Assembly: GCF_900113945.1 (NCBI RefSeq)
Contig: NZ_FORG01000002.1
Coordinates: 248,001 to 312,000 of the forward strand
Reading direction: 5' to 3'
DNA from: Xenorhabdus mauleonii
Lineage (GTDB): Bacteria; Pseudomonadota; Gammaproteobacteria; Enterobacterales; Enterobacteriaceae
Length of the DNA: 64,000 bases
Shown here: positions 47,294 through 58,600 of the stretch, piece after piece
How the letters are laid out: every line of letters starts with the position of its first letter
How positions within the stretch are numbered: position 1 is the first letter of the stretch
Translations under genes and position numbers: made by a program
Notes under the pieces: model-generated
Database searches by the model: none
Told to the model about the DNA's origin: nothing
The model's input: the letters and a program-made list of their open reading frames with translations, nothing else

Positions 47294-48951
47294 GACTCAT
47301 TTCCCTCAACTCTCTGTAACCTGTCCTTGGATTTCGCCAAGGGTGAAAAAAACAGGGCGATGGCGTTAACAAACAAAATCAGCCCCGCAGCTGCAACAGG
47401 CAGGCTTAAAGGCCCCCACACCCACAAACTTGACCATCCCAATCCCAGCAACAATCGCGGCACCAAAGCCAGCAACGCGATGAGCGCCACATTCAGTACG
47501 ATGAAATGGATAGAAAGGTGTTTGATGAAATAGTCATAATTGAATTGTTTTTTCCCGCTCTTGTACTGATAAATAAACGCCAGTAACAAGAGTGCGCCCC
47601 CCAGCCAAAAAATCACCGCCAGCACAGAGGACACCCAGTCGTTCATGTCGATAGAAGGATTTTCCGGCAGGAGCTGCGGGGAAGCGCCACGCAAGTATTT
47701 GAATATAGACTGCCCCAACGCCATGATTTGAGGGCTGTTACTGTTTCCCAGCAAAGTAACGCCGACACCCGCTTCCGGATCGAACGCAACATAGGCGGCT
47801 GCGTTGGGATTCTGCCCTGGGTGGCTCCAGTGCGTGGACGCGTAACCAAGGACGTTGTCGGTTTCCACATCCCAGCCATAAGCGTAACCTAGTCCCCCTT
47901 CTCCCGCGTAAGGCCGTTTTGCTTGTTCCAATGCCTTATATAACGCAGACAATGAGTGACCTTCCTGCTCCAATGGCAAGCGGTGCAACAAAAACTGCAA
48001 CCAGACTGCCATGTCCTGCGGCGTGCTGAGTACATAGCCTGCGGGCGCATTTTGCCAATACCGGGGAGCATCATAGGGTAATGCTGCCATGAAACTGATC
48101 TTATACCCCGGGATGCGCGTCGATTGAGAGGTTTCCGCCACCGCATTTTCTGCTGGGGCGCTTCCTTCAACCACCGTGTGCTTCATGCCCAAAGGCAGAA
48201 ACACTTTTTCCCGCAATAACGTAGCAAAAGAGTGCCCCGTTGCCCGTTCAGCCACCAAACCGAGCAGGCTGTAATTCAGCGTGGCGTATTCCTGATGGGT
48301 ACCGGCCGCATGGGTCAGGGGAACATTTTTAAGCAACTCCGGCAATTGTGATAATGCAGACTGATTAGTATTGGGTTGCAGCAAATCAAGGGTATCGCTT
48401 GAAATACCGCTGTTATGGAACAACAGATTCTGTATCTGAATGGAGGAATAGTTCATTTGGAGATTTTCCGTCAGTTCCGGTATCCACTGAGTAATCAAAT
48501 CCTCCCGATTCAGCACCCCTTCCTGTTCAAGCAACGCAATCAGCAACCCCGTGAAAGCCTTGGAAGTCGAGGCCAGTTCAAACATTCCCTCTTCTTGCTT
48601 GCCCAAACGCAGGGTATACACTCTATTGCCGACCACCATGCTTAACCCGCCAGTGGGTGCCTGTACGTTATCCCAGTTCTGCTTTAACTCATCCGCTATT
48701 TTCTCCAGATCGATCTGTTCTCTTTCGACCGATTGTTTTTCGATCAGCTTTTTTTTGAACGCTTGTTTTGAACTGATCGATTGATTTGAACTGCTCGATT
48801 CACTTGAACTTACTGAGCTTGAATTGTCGGCACCCAAACTAACCTGTGCCGGGCTGACTGGCTCCGGATTAATTTGTTCCGCGTGCCCCGCTAACCCAAC
48901 CCACATGGCAGCAATGAAAATACCTATCCGGATATTTCGATAATTGGTCAT
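47290..48951 (-). CDS. ClbP-type membrane-anchored S12 peptidase (prodrug-activating)
   Basis: Predicted 553 residues. Export signal MTNYRNIRIGIFIAAMWVG..AGHA, then a Ser-rich spacer and a beta-lactamase-like S12 domain: nucleophile in S-T-S-K (SxxK) near residue 138, second motif Tyr in LNYSLLGLV, third motif HPGQNP. After it come three hydrophobic helices (about 420-545: LAVIFWLGGALLLLAF, FIVLNVALIALLALVP, LSLPVAAAGLILFVNAIAL). This signal-catalytic-3TM layout is that of ClbP, ZmaM and XcnG, which cut an N-acyl-D-Asn cap from the prodrug in the periplasm. I chose the ATG at 48951: an AGGGAG site lies 8 bases upstream, and the earlier ATG at 48978 has none. Confidence 0.92.
   Translation of the reverse strand: MTNYRNIRIGIFIAAMWVGLAGHAEQINPEPVSPAQVSLGADNSSSVSSSESSSSNQSISSKQAFKKKLIEKQSVEREQIDLEKIADELKQNWDNVQAPTGGLSMVVGNRVYTLRLGKQEEGMFELASTSKAFTGLLIALLEQEGVLNREDLITQWIPELTENLQMNYSSIQIQNLLFHNSGISSDTLDLLQPNTNQSALSQLPELLKNVPLTHAAGTHQEYATLNYSLLGLVAERATGHSFATLLREKVFLPLGMKHTVVEGSAPAENAVAETSQSTRIPGYKISFMAALPYDAPRYWQNAPAGYVLSTPQDMAVWLQFLLHRLPLEQEGHSLSALYKALEQAKRPYAGEGGLGYAYGWDVETDNVLGYASTHWSHPGQNPNAAAYVAFDPEAGVGVTLLGNSNSPQIMALGQSIFKYLRGASPQLLPENPSIDMNDWVSSVLAVIFWLGGALLLLAFIYQYKSGKKQFNYDYFIKHLSIHFIVLNVALIALLALVPRLLLGLGWSSLWVWGPLSLPVAAAGLILFVNAIALFFSPLAKSKDRLQRVEGNES
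48767..48832. repeat. 15/18-base tandem repeat in the peptidase gene
   Basis: Two units of TTTGAACTG.TCGATT.A (18 bases) followed by two 15-base units beginning CTTGAA. They encode the Ser-rich spacer after the signal peptide. Confidence 0.8.
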
Positions 48952-48981
48952 TGGATCTACTCCCTTATTCAGATTCACTGC

Positions 48982-51900
48982 TTACTCAGAAGCACTGTCC
49001 CGTAGCTTGCGGCGAGCCTGCAATGAACGCCGTTTATCCCCCAATCCGGGCTGCGGCATTGGCGATTCATCTTCGGTAGCTGGCTTGTCTGCAAATTGTG
49101 GTGAAGCCAGTTCCTTGCTCAATTCACGCAACGATGCTGCCTTAAATAACAAAGTCACGGGGATATCGCGCTCGAGCCGTTGCTCCAGCCGTTTGGCGAA
49201 TTGGATGAGATCCAGCGAAGTGGCCCCCAAAGAGAAGAAGCTGGCATCCACGTCCACACCGTCAATCCCCAAGAAACCTTCCAGCATGATACGGAGCGAT
49301 TTAAGCAACTCTTCCGCATTCGCGCCTTTCAGGGATTGTTGGACGCCATCATGGGTGACATTCGGCGCATTCAGTGTTGAGTCGCTGCTGAACAGCATTT
49401 GTTGAGTATGGCGCTGTTTTTCCAGCACAGAGCCAATGGGCAGTTTAGAGACCGCAACATAGGATAATGAGGTTTGGCGAACCAATGCTGCCATCGCCAG
49501 GGCTATCTGCGTTCCTTCAGCATTAGACAGCCCTTCCGCCCGCAGTTTTTCCACAAAGCTGCGTTCCTGATTGCGTTCATCCATCGCAATGGCAATCTTG
49601 CCGATATGTTTTCCCTGAGCCATATACTGGAATGCCCCAGAAATTTCGTTGGCGGGATAGATTTTCGTCGGTAGAGGTTTAAGCACTTCTTGCGCCAGTA
49701 AATCGGTAACCTCTGACCACGCTTCTTGATAGGCTGGATGTTCCGCTCCGGCCTGTACTGCATGGAAGCTGCCCCCTTCGGCAAAAATCGACAGACCCAA
49801 TTGCCAGTTTTGCAAAATGTCCCGTAATCCCAGCTCCAAGAAGCGGCCCTGTGGTGCCAGAAGCGAAACGCTTTCTTCCAGTAATTCCCCTGCCAATGCG
49901 TTTAGGATCACATCAAACGGCCGCTCCCCCAACTCACGGCGGAAAACATCCCCGAACTCCCGTGTTCTGGAATTTGCTGCGCCTTTAGCGCCCATGCCCA
50001 TCAACAAACGGCGTTTTTCTTCGCTGCCAGCAGTCACCCAGACCTCCGCGCCCAAGTAGAGAGCCATCTGCATGGCGGCCATGCCTACGCCACCTGCCGC
50101 AGAATGAATCAAGATGCGTTGCCCTGCTTTCAAATTGGCCGTATGTTTCAAGGCAATCCAGGCTGTAGTGAAAGCAACAGGAATGCCCGCAGCCTGCTGG
50201 AATCCCAAGATTGACGGGATGTGGGCAACAACATGCTGCGGCATCACGACGTGTTCCGCCAAACAACTATGCCCTGCACACATCACGCGATCTCCCACCT
50301 GAATGCCGGTGACATCCCGCCCGACCCGCGTCACGATCCCTGCGGCTTCCTGACCGAAAGTCATTGTTGGATCAATCGGCGCCGGCAATACGCCAAGTGC
50401 TATCAAAACGTCCTTAAAGTTAATTCCTGCCGCCTTGACCTGAATTTCCACGTCCAGAGGGCCGGGGATTTTGCGGGCTTCAAGCTGTGTCACAAAGGAA
50501 AAATCCGCATTGCCTGTTTCACTGTGCTGCAAACGCATGACGTGGTGCATTGATGCAGTTTGCTCGGTCGGGATTTGTTCGGTCGAAGTTTGTTCGGTCG
50601 AGGCTTGCTCCAGCAAAACCGCAGAGGCATCAACCAGCAGCAGATCATTTATCGTCACCAGCAAGGTATCTGTCTGCGAGTAGATATTGACCTGCAACAA
50701 TTTATTGGTGCCGATATCCTGTATCTGCACATGGCTTTTCACATGGTCGCACATGGGGGCAAATTGCGTGAATCCGCCGATTGAAACAGGGGCAAACTGC
50801 ACATCATCATTTTCTGGAGAAGCAATCAATGTCGCCGTATCCAACAACGCAACATGCAGGCCATTGGTTTCGGCTTCCCCTTGGTAGGCGAACGGAAGCT
50901 GCAACTGGTTCAGGATTTCATGTGAGGCGGTTTGTGCGGCTGAAATAACTTGATCGACCGAAATAACATTGTGCCAGCGCGGGCCGAAAGTCAGCGCTGC
51001 TTTCGGGCTGACGCCGATATTATCCGCTGCACGGAACAGGTTCTGGAGAGATGATTCAGGCAGCGGCTTAACCGTCGGGAGAGTTTGGTTATCGCACGGG
51101 GTAATTTTACCACTGGCATGTTTATTCCATGTCTCACGGGAAAATTCACCGCGACCCGAGAAAATCTCAAACTCACTCAAGCCAGCAGCAAACACGACAG
51201 CGGCATCAAGGCCAATATCGTCATTTTCTGCGATCGGATCATTAACCACGATCTGATCATCAACGGCCATTTTCTCATCAGCGACGATCAGGGGTTTTTC
51301 AATGGTGATCCCCTGCAATGAGAAAGCAGACATTGCATCACCACGCAATTCGCCCGCAGCCCGATGCGCAAGCGCTACCATTCCCATTGCCGGCATCACG
51401 GTGGTTGATTCATCAAGGCGATGCTCATCCAACCACCAGTCATTTTTGGCATGCAGTGGATAACGCCAGACCACAGCTTCAGTGGCGTCATGCTTCTGCG
51501 GGTGCTTGAGCGCCTGATCCAATTGCTGCGCAGAACGCGTTGCCATGCCGGATTCTGCCCAATCATCCCATGCGATGGCCTGTGCTTTGCCGCCGTTGCT
51601 GCGCACTTGTTCTGCATAGGCTTCCAGACAGGCGTTGCCGGCAACATAAGCAATCTGCCCAATTTTTTCTTTCGGCAGTAAGTTGCCCAGGCTGGAAAAC
51701 AGCAACAATGCCGGATTACCCAACCGCTTTAAGTTGTCGCAGAAGAAACGGGTTCCGGTGACTTTGGGAGCCAGTGTCGCAAGGGATTCGGCCTCGGAGC
51801 GCATCTGCAACATGGCGCCTTCACCCCGTCCGGCGGTATGGAATAGGTAATCGATCCCTACCCCTCGTTTTGCCAATTGGAATACCGGTTGAAACGCCTT

Positions 51901-54900
51901 TTCCAGAGAATCACTCAGCCCAAGATCCGCGTGCAGAAATTCAACCCGGCTCCCTTTGGCTTCAAGATCCTGCGCCCATTGCAACAATGCCGCATGGGAA
52001 GAGCCATTTTCAATTTCAGTCAGCCACTCTCTTCTTTTCGGCAATGGCTGGCGCATCAACAGCAACAAGTTGCAGTGATAGACCCGCGCCAGATATTCAG
52101 CAATCGCTGACCCCATGCCGCCATTGGCTCCCGTAATCAGCACCCAGCTATTTCGGCTGATATTGGGCAGGGTTTGAGCCACAGGCTGTTTTTGCACCCG
52201 TGACGTGATGCGGCGGCGCCAAAAACCCTCTTCACCCGCATTGTTATTACCGGAGCCATTGTTTCCATCACTATGGTTGTCGGCATTTTTCTGGCGGAAA
52301 CAGTAAAATTGTCCGCCCTGCCAGCCCTGTTCTCTCCACGGCTGCAACCCACGAGCGGCACACTCTGCATCCGGGCTGGCTAAATCAACGCAAAGTGTCG
52401 CGATATTGGGATACTCTTCCGGCAGGATCAACAATGGCCCCTGAAGCTGATTTTTTTCCGCGTTCAGTGTTTCTGTGCCATTCCATGCCGCCATTTGTGT
52501 TGCGGGGAAAAACAGCCGCATGTCCGGCACGAGATTTTGTTCTGCGCTCCATCTTGCTAAAGCAGTAGGCAACCAGAATGCCCAGAATTGAGCCTGTTGT
52601 GTGTTTAAATCATCCAACAATCCGGTGATGATCACATCCATCGCTTCCGACGTCTGTAATCCTTGCTGCACCAGCCACGCCGGCAATTCTGTATAGCTAT
52701 TTGCAAAATCACCGCCGGACTCTTTCATCCTCTCGATATACGCATCCATTTCGATAAACCGCAGTGTGTCGCCGTTCAATCCCAATGCGCCAGCCAGTGT
52801 GCGCTCTCTCTCCGTGACCTGTTGACAAATTATCCACGTTGCCGGTATTGCATCCCGCTTGACGCTGTTCTCCGGTGCCGCAACGCTGACTTTTTCCCAT
52901 TCAAATCCGTAATAATGTGAACCGAAAAATAGTGATGAAAGTTCAGGTAAAGCGGGGGCATTCGCTTGCGTAGTCCGCTCTGGCGGCAAGCAAACCACCC
53001 GCTCAAACGCGTGCCCGGGTAAGTGCAGTTTATGCCGGGGTTGCGGGGAATTATCGGATTGCCGGAAATTGTGGAGCCGTGACCACTCGATATTGCCACC
53101 ATGTGTCCAGGTTTTGGCAATAAACTGCAATACCGAACTCACTTCTTGATCCGCGCCCTCTGCCCCCAGCGTAGAGGTCACTCTTTCTCCGCTAACATGC
53201 AGCCACTTGCGCGTATGTTGCAATAAATCCGCGCCAGTGCCGATTTGCACAAAAAGTGCATCCGGATTATCTTGCGCCATGTTTTTTAACGCCGCGCCAA
53301 ATTGCACAGGCGTGAGTATTTGCTTGATCCAATATTGCGGATCGCTCATTTCTTCAGCGGCGAGTTTCCGGCCCAATGTGGTTGAGTAGACCGTGCATTT
53401 GGCAGGTTTCAGATGATAGTTTTTCAACAAATCACCAAACGCTTTCGCAGCCGGTTCAATCATCGGGGTATGAAAAGCATGGGATACCGGCACTCGCTTA
53501 AAGGTAAAACCGTTCTGCGTTAACCAATTTTCCGCATCAACCGCCAATTCCCTTTCGGTCGCCAATGCCCACGTATTTGGGCTGAGTTCAGATATGCACC
53601 ACAATTTGTCCGGAAATTTGCCATCAAACGCTTTTTTCATGGCGCTGTTTTTTGTGGGGCGATAGCTGGCAGCAAAGGCAGCTCCCTTTGGCATGGCCTC
53701 CATCAATTGCGCCCGGGCAACCATCAATTCCATGCCCTCTTCGGGAGTGAACACGCCCGCAATCGTCGCAACCGTAAGCTCACCCATACTGAACCCGCAT
53801 AAGGCGGCAGGCTGGCAACCCAGTTTCTGTAACCAAATGCCCAATGCCACCTGCAAGGCATATAAAATCGGCTGGAGATGATAAGTTGACAGTTTTTCCG
53901 GTGGTTGTTTAATCCATTCAATGACAGTGTCTTTATCCACCGATAAAAGCGCCGCCGCTTTATCCAGCAACCCCAGATATATTTCCCCAAACTCTGGGTA
54001 TTCTGCCGCCAAGCGCAGCCCCATCCCCTGCGATTGCGAACCTTGTCCCGAAAAGAGCCAAGCCTGCCCTGCCATGATTTCGCCAGCGCCATCCATCAGT
54101 GACCAATGGTCAAGCTGCTGTTTCCACTCATCACTATTCTGGGCAACGAAAGCGGCGCGGCTCTCATACGCGAGCCGGTTTTCCTGCAATTGGCAGGCGA
54201 TGGCGGACAGATTTGGCGTTTCCAACCCATCTTGATTCGTATTGGTCACATCAAGGTGATTGGAATACCCTTTCACCAAGGTCGCCAGTGCCAGCGGTGA
54301 TTTAGCAGAAAGCGGCAGGATTTGCAGTGGTTCACTGCCTTCTGCCCGTTCCGCTGTGTTTTTCTCTTCATGGACGGCTTTTGGCGGCTGCTCAAGCAAG
54401 ACATGAACATTCGTCCCGCCAATGCCGAATGAGCTGACACCCGCCCGGCGGATTTCTTGTTGCTGCGGCCAATCAGTAGCTTGGGTCGGCACCCAAAAAG
54501 GCGTTTTATCCAAATTCAGGTGAGGGTTCGGCTGATTGAAATGCAGCGATGGCGGGATCTTGCCGAAGCGAACGCTTAAAGCGGCTTTGATAAGTCCGGC
54601 TATCCCCGCCGCCGCATCCAAATGCCCCATATTCGATTTAACACTTCCCACCGCACACCGAAATTGGTTTAGCGCCTCCGGAGTCAACAGCTCTTGCGCT
54701 GCTTTGTTCAGGGCTTGAATTTCAATGGGATCACCCAACACGGTTGCTGTTCCATGTGCTTCAATCATTCCCAGACTTGAAAACGGAATATCTGCCAACT
54801 GATAGACCTGCGAGATAACTTCCGCCTGCCCCTGAACACTGGGGGCTTCAAAACTCACTTTTCTATCACCATCGTTGTTCATGCCGGATTCGACAATCAC

Positions 54901-55695
54901 CGCATGGATGGGATCGCCATCCGCCAATGCTTCCTCCAGCAGTTTAAGCAGTACAACCGCAACGCCATTGCCATTTACGGTGCCCTGCCCATCATCGGCA
55001 AACGTTTTGCAATGCCCGTCCGGTGACAGGATCATGCCATCTTGGTGCAGGTAGCCGCCCGCAACGGGATCGGTAATGCAGGCCCCCCCTGCCAGCGCCA
55101 TCTCGCACTCTCCCGCCAACAGCGCCTTGCACGCCAAATGTACGGCAGATAATGACGTGGAACAGGCCGTTTGCACATGTACCGCAGGGCCGTTCAATTT
55201 CATGCGATAAGCAATTTGCGCCGCAAACGAAGCCGGATCGTTGTAATTGCTGACATCGAACATTTCCGAAATATCCTGACTGACTCCCGAGAACTGCCCC
55301 AATCGGGTCAGGTTCAGCGTGGAGCCGATAAACACACCGGCATTTTTCAATGATTCACCGGGAGTCATTCCGGCATCCAAAAAGGCGTTGTAACTGACTT
55401 CATGCAGTACGCGAAGTTGTGGATCCATTTTGCTGGCTTCGCGGTGTGAGTAACCGAAAAAGCCATAATCAAAACACTCAGTATCTTCAAGGACAGCTTT
55501 GGCAGGAACGTAATTGGGCTGGTCAATAGTTTCCGGGTTTGCCCCGGCCGCCAGCAATTCTTCACGAGAGAAAAAAGAGACTAATTCCTGCCCTGCCAAC
55601 AGATTGCGCCAAAAACTTTGCCAATCGGGGCTTTGGGGAAATTTGCAAGAAATGCCAATAATAGCAACTTCATTACCGGTATATTCACGCTTCAT
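48982..55695 (-). CDS. Type I PKS, KS-AT-KR-DH-ER-ACP
   Basis: Predicted 2237 residues. Ketosynthase with cysteine 178 (TACSTSL). Acyltransferase near 560-860 with GFSMG near 633 and HAFH near 738, so malonyl-specific. Ketoreductase with TGANGGMG near 1187. Dehydratase: histidine in LDEHRLDES near 1423 and aspartate in LHVALLDTA near 1617. Enoylreductase near 1700-2020 with GGVGMAA near 1867. Carrier domain with LGATSL near 2160. The full loop would give a saturated C2 extension. The order KR-DH-ER is unusual (normally DH-ER-KR). It overlaps the preceding NRPS by ATGA. Runs of short repeats (TEQTS-like near 1700) lie in the DH-ER linker. Confidence 0.9.
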   Translation of the reverse strand: MKREYTGNEVAIIGISCKFPQSPDWQSFWRNLLAGQELVSFFSREELLAAGANPETIDQPNYVPAKAVLEDTECFDYGFFGYSHREASKMDPQLRVLHEVSYNAFLDAGMTPGESLKNAGVFIGSTLNLTRLGQFSGVSQDISEMFDVSNYNDPASFAAQIAYRMKLNGPAVHVQTACSTSLSAVHLACKALLAGECEMALAGGACITDPVAGGYLHQDGMILSPDGHCKTFADDGQGTVNGNGVAVVLLKLLEEALADGDPIHAVIVESGMNNDGDRKVSFEAPSVQGQAEVISQVYQLADIPFSSLGMIEAHGTATVLGDPIEIQALNKAAQELLTPEALNQFRCAVGSVKSNMGHLDAAAGIAGLIKAALSVRFGKIPPSLHFNQPNPHLNLDKTPFWVPTQATDWPQQQEIRRAGVSSFGIGGTNVHVLLEQPPKAVHEEKNTAERAEGSEPLQILPLSAKSPLALATLVKGYSNHLDVTNTNQDGLETPNLSAIACQLQENRLAYESRAAFVAQNSDEWKQQLDHWSLMDGAGEIMAGQAWLFSGQGSQSQGMGLRLAAEYPEFGEIYLGLLDKAAALLSVDKDTVIEWIKQPPEKLSTYHLQPILYALQVALGIWLQKLGCQPAALCGFSMGELTVATIAGVFTPEEGMELMVARAQLMEAMPKGAAFAASYRPTKNSAMKKAFDGKFPDKLWCISELSPNTWALATERELAVDAENWLTQNGFTFKRVPVSHAFHTPMIEPAAKAFGDLLKNYHLKPAKCTVYSTTLGRKLAAEEMSDPQYWIKQILTPVQFGAALKNMAQDNPDALFVQIGTGADLLQHTRKWLHVSGERVTSTLGAEGADQEVSSVLQFIAKTWTHGGNIEWSRLHNFRQSDNSPQPRHKLHLPGHAFERVVCLPPERTTQANAPALPELSSLFFGSHYYGFEWEKVSVAAPENSVKRDAIPATWIICQQVTERERTLAGALGLNGDTLRFIEMDAYIERMKESGGDFANSYTELPAWLVQQGLQTSEAMDVIITGLLDDLNTQQAQFWAFWLPTALARWSAEQNLVPDMRLFFPATQMAAWNGTETLNAEKNQLQGPLLILPEEYPNIATLCVDLASPDAECAARGLQPWREQGWQGGQFYCFRQKNADNHSDGNNGSGNNNAGEEGFWRRRITSRVQKQPVAQTLPNISRNSWVLITGANGGMGSAIAEYLARVYHCNLLLLMRQPLPKRREWLTEIENGSSHAALLQWAQDLEAKGSRVEFLHADLGLSDSLEKAFQPVFQLAKRGVGIDYLFHTAGRGEGAMLQMRSEAESLATLAPKVTGTRFFCDNLKRLGNPALLLFSSLGNLLPKEKIGQIAYVAGNACLEAYAEQVRSNGGKAQAIAWDDWAESGMATRSAQQLDQALKHPQKHDATEAVVWRYPLHAKNDWWLDEHRLDESTTVMPAMGMVALAHRAAGELRGDAMSAFSLQGITIEKPLIVADEKMAVDDQIVVNDPIAENDDIGLDAAVVFAAGLSEFEIFSGRGEFSRETWNKHASGKITPCDNQTLPTVKPLPESSLQNLFRAADNIGVSPKAALTFGPRWHNVISVDQVISAAQTASHEILNQLQLPFAYQGEAETNGLHVALLDTATLIASPENDDVQFAPVSIGGFTQFAPMCDHVKSHVQIQDIGTNKLLQVNIYSQTDTLLVTINDLLLVDASAVLLEQASTEQTSTEQIPTEQTASMHHVMRLQHSETGNADFSFVTQLEARKIPGPLDVEIQVKAAGINFKDVLIALGVLPAPIDPTMTFGQEAAGIVTRVGRDVTGIQVGDRVMCAGHSCLAEHVVMPQHVVAHIPSILGFQQAAGIPVAFTTAWIALKHTANLKAGQRILIHSAAGGVGMAAMQMALYLGAEVWVTAGSEEKRRLLMGMGAKGAANSRTREFGDVFRRELGERPFDVILNALAGELLEESVSLLAPQGRFLELGLRDILQNWQLGLSIFAEGGSFHAVQAGAEHPAYQEAWSEVTDLLAQEVLKPLPTKIYPANEISGAFQYMAQGKHIGKIAIAMDERNQERSFVEKLRAEGLSNAEGTQIALAMAALVRQTSLSYVAVSKLPIGSVLEKQRHTQQMLFSSDSTLNAPNVTHDGVQQSLKGANAEELLKSLRIMLEGFLGIDGVDVDASFFSLGATSLDLIQFAKRLEQRLERDIPVTLLFKAASLRELSKELASPQFADKPATEDESPMPQPGLGDKRRSLQARRKLRDSASE
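50561..50605. repeat. 15-base tandem repeat inside the PKS gene
   Basis: Three units of TG(C/T)TCGGTCG plus five variable bases, in frame, giving the STEQ-type repeat in the linker before the enoylreductase. Confidence 0.85.
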
Positions 55696-58600
55696 GATGC
55701 TGAATTTCCTTTTGCTTTACGCCGTCTGTCCGCCAGTCTGTTTTTACCGGAGCGGGCTGACGACAAAGTGGATTCTTGGGATGGCTGATTGCCGGAATCG
55801 GGGTGAGTTCTCTCAGGAGCGGCATATTCAGGCGACAGGCAGTTTTGCTTGAGCCAGCCTGCAAAGGCGGCAATGGTCGGGTATTCAAATAAGGTTGCGA
55901 CACCAATATCCAGATTGAATGCTTGTTGCATCTGGGATTGCAGCGCGATGATTTTGATGGAATCACCCCCTGCATCAAAGAAATTCACATTGGTGGCAAT
56001 GGCCTGAATATCTAAAATCCCGCACCAAATATTGTGCACCTGAGTTTCAATGGGATCGGTCAACGTTACCGGTGCGGTGGCAGACTGCGCTTGTTGCCAT
56101 TCAACTGCACACGCCCGCAGCCAGTTACGGTCGACCTTGCCCGTAATCGTGCGCTGGAAGCCGTCCACGATCACAATAAGGGCAGGATCCCACGATGCCG
56201 GAAAATGGCGGCGGATATGTTCCCGCACGCAAGGTTCCAATATTGCTGCCGATTCGCGGCTATCGATAAAAAGGTGCCACTGGCGCTTTCCTGCCTGCGC
56301 TGCCGGCAGCAGATAACAAGCCTTGACCTGCGCCAACATTTCGACAGTGCGTTCCAGTTCCCGTGGTTCAATGCGAACGCCGTTCACTTTGACTTGATCG
56401 TCAATCCGCCCCAGATAATTAAAACCGGATTCATGGGAAAATGTGGCGGCATCCCCTGTGCGATAGAAATATGGTGCAAGGTTCCGCTGCTCAGGGAGCA
56501 TTCCCGCATTCATCAAATGATTGGCAGGCACGAAATATTTCGCAGACTCAACCGGATTGGTGGTGTAACCGTGGGCGACAGCCCGCCCGCCAACCCAAAG
56601 CTCCCCACGGATACCGGCCGGCAATGGGTTGCCGAATATATCCGCGCAGTAAGCAATCACATTTTGGATAGGCCAGCCAATGGATACTGCGGATGACAGT
56701 GTTTGTCTGGCGTTGAGGCAATCCACGGTAGTTTCGCTCGGGCCATAGTGATTGCTGACGGCGTAGCCCTGCTGTAACAAATCATCCCTGAGACGTTTCG
56801 GCAGCTCTTCTCCCCCGAATATCCACAGCCGCATGGCCGGAAAAAAGGGCGCTCCCTGAATCAATTGCGCGATGGCCCCCGGAATAAAATCGACCAATGT
56901 GATGGATTCATTTTGCAGCAGATCGATAAATGCCTGCCTTTCCAGCAAGACGTTAGGTGATGGGTAAACCAGTGTGGCGCCGACGGCAAGGCTGGCAAAT
57001 AAATCTTCTACGCTGGGATCAAAATTGAGGTCCGTTAATCCCAGAACCCGATCTGCGGATGTCAGGCTGGTTTCTTCGATAAACCAATCCAACAGGTTTG
57101 CCACCGATTCGTTGCGAATGGCGATGCCTTTAGGCGTGCCGGTCGTTCCCGATGTGAAGATAAAATAAAATTCGTCTTCTGGCAGGCGATGGTTCAAGCG
57201 AATAGGATTCAGGGGTCTTTTTTCGGCTTCGCGGGTCAATGTCTCAATATCCGGCGATGCAGAACCGGACGATGCAATACCGGATAATTCAGTATCAAAT
57301 GATTCAATATCCAGCAATAAACAACATTCAATGTCAGCACCCAGCTCCCGCTTCAACGCTGAGTTGGCTAATACCAACCGGCACCCCGCCAACGTCAATA
57401 ACTGTTTTCTGCGTTGCAAGGGATCTTTGGGATTGAGGTAAAAATAGCTCCCGCCACTGAACAAAATTGCCAAGAGAGCCTGCGTGGATAACCGCCCTTT
57501 TTCAAGGTGAACAGCTACGCGATCGCCCGGAATAAACCCCGCTTCCTGTAAGCGTGCCTGCAAAATGGCAATGCCCGATAACAGAGTGTGATTGCTTATC
57601 CTGTGCTGATGCTCTATCAGGCTGATGTCTTGGGGATGGTCGTTGAGGCGCTGATACATTCGCAATAAGAACTGATTGATATCAGGACAATTCTCTTTGA
57701 TTTGCCCCACAATCAGTGAGCTGTCAGGCTCTGTTGAGGAAGGAAATACCAACGCCCTATTTTCAAGCAGTTTTTCTGCGGGTTGGTTGAGCAAGTCCGT
57801 TGCCAACGATTCAAACGCATTGAATACTCTGGCGACTGCGGCAGGATCACCTTCATAGGTTTCTCCTGCGCTTAATTCAACATGCCATTGTTCGACGCCA
57901 GAAACTGTCAGGGTCAAACCAAAGTGAGTTGTCTCTTCACTGTGAAAATCCGTCAGAAATGCCCCGCAGTTTTCATCCCGCAATGTGGCATCAATGGGAT
58001 AATTATCGAAAACAACAATCGAGTCATAAAGTTCGTCGCGGGTTCCGGCTTCTTCCCGAATAGTCAGGGGCGGTGTTTTTTCATGCAGTTGGGTCTGCTG
58101 CAATATTTGAAAAACCGATCGCAATGCCGTTTGCAGATCCCACTGCCCATTGAGTGCAAGGAGAAGCGGCACTGTATTGGTGAACAACCCCAATGGTTGA
58201 TGATCAGCATGCTGGCTCAATGCCGCTCCCCTGCCAGAAAAAGTGCAACCAAAGGCGACTGTTTTTTGGAAGGTGAATTTGGATAACGTCATTGCCCAAC
58301 ATAAGTAGATGAAGCTGGCCGGTGTCACCCCTGCCCGGCGGCACAGTGTTTCTATCTCAGCCTTACGTTCCTTGTCCCACAATGCGCTCGCCTTGTTGCC
58401 TTTCCTGCCCAAGTCATCATTGTCTTGCTTCGTTGCCGTAATGGATTCAGTTGTTGCAGCATGCTCTGATGGCCGGAACAGCGGCTCATCCAGCAATTTG
58501 GTCGTGGCAGAATCTTCCCCGTCCGGCAATTGCCGAAATTGGCTTTGCCAATATTCCCGGCTGACCATCAACTCTTCCGGACTCAATCCCTGCCAAAGTT

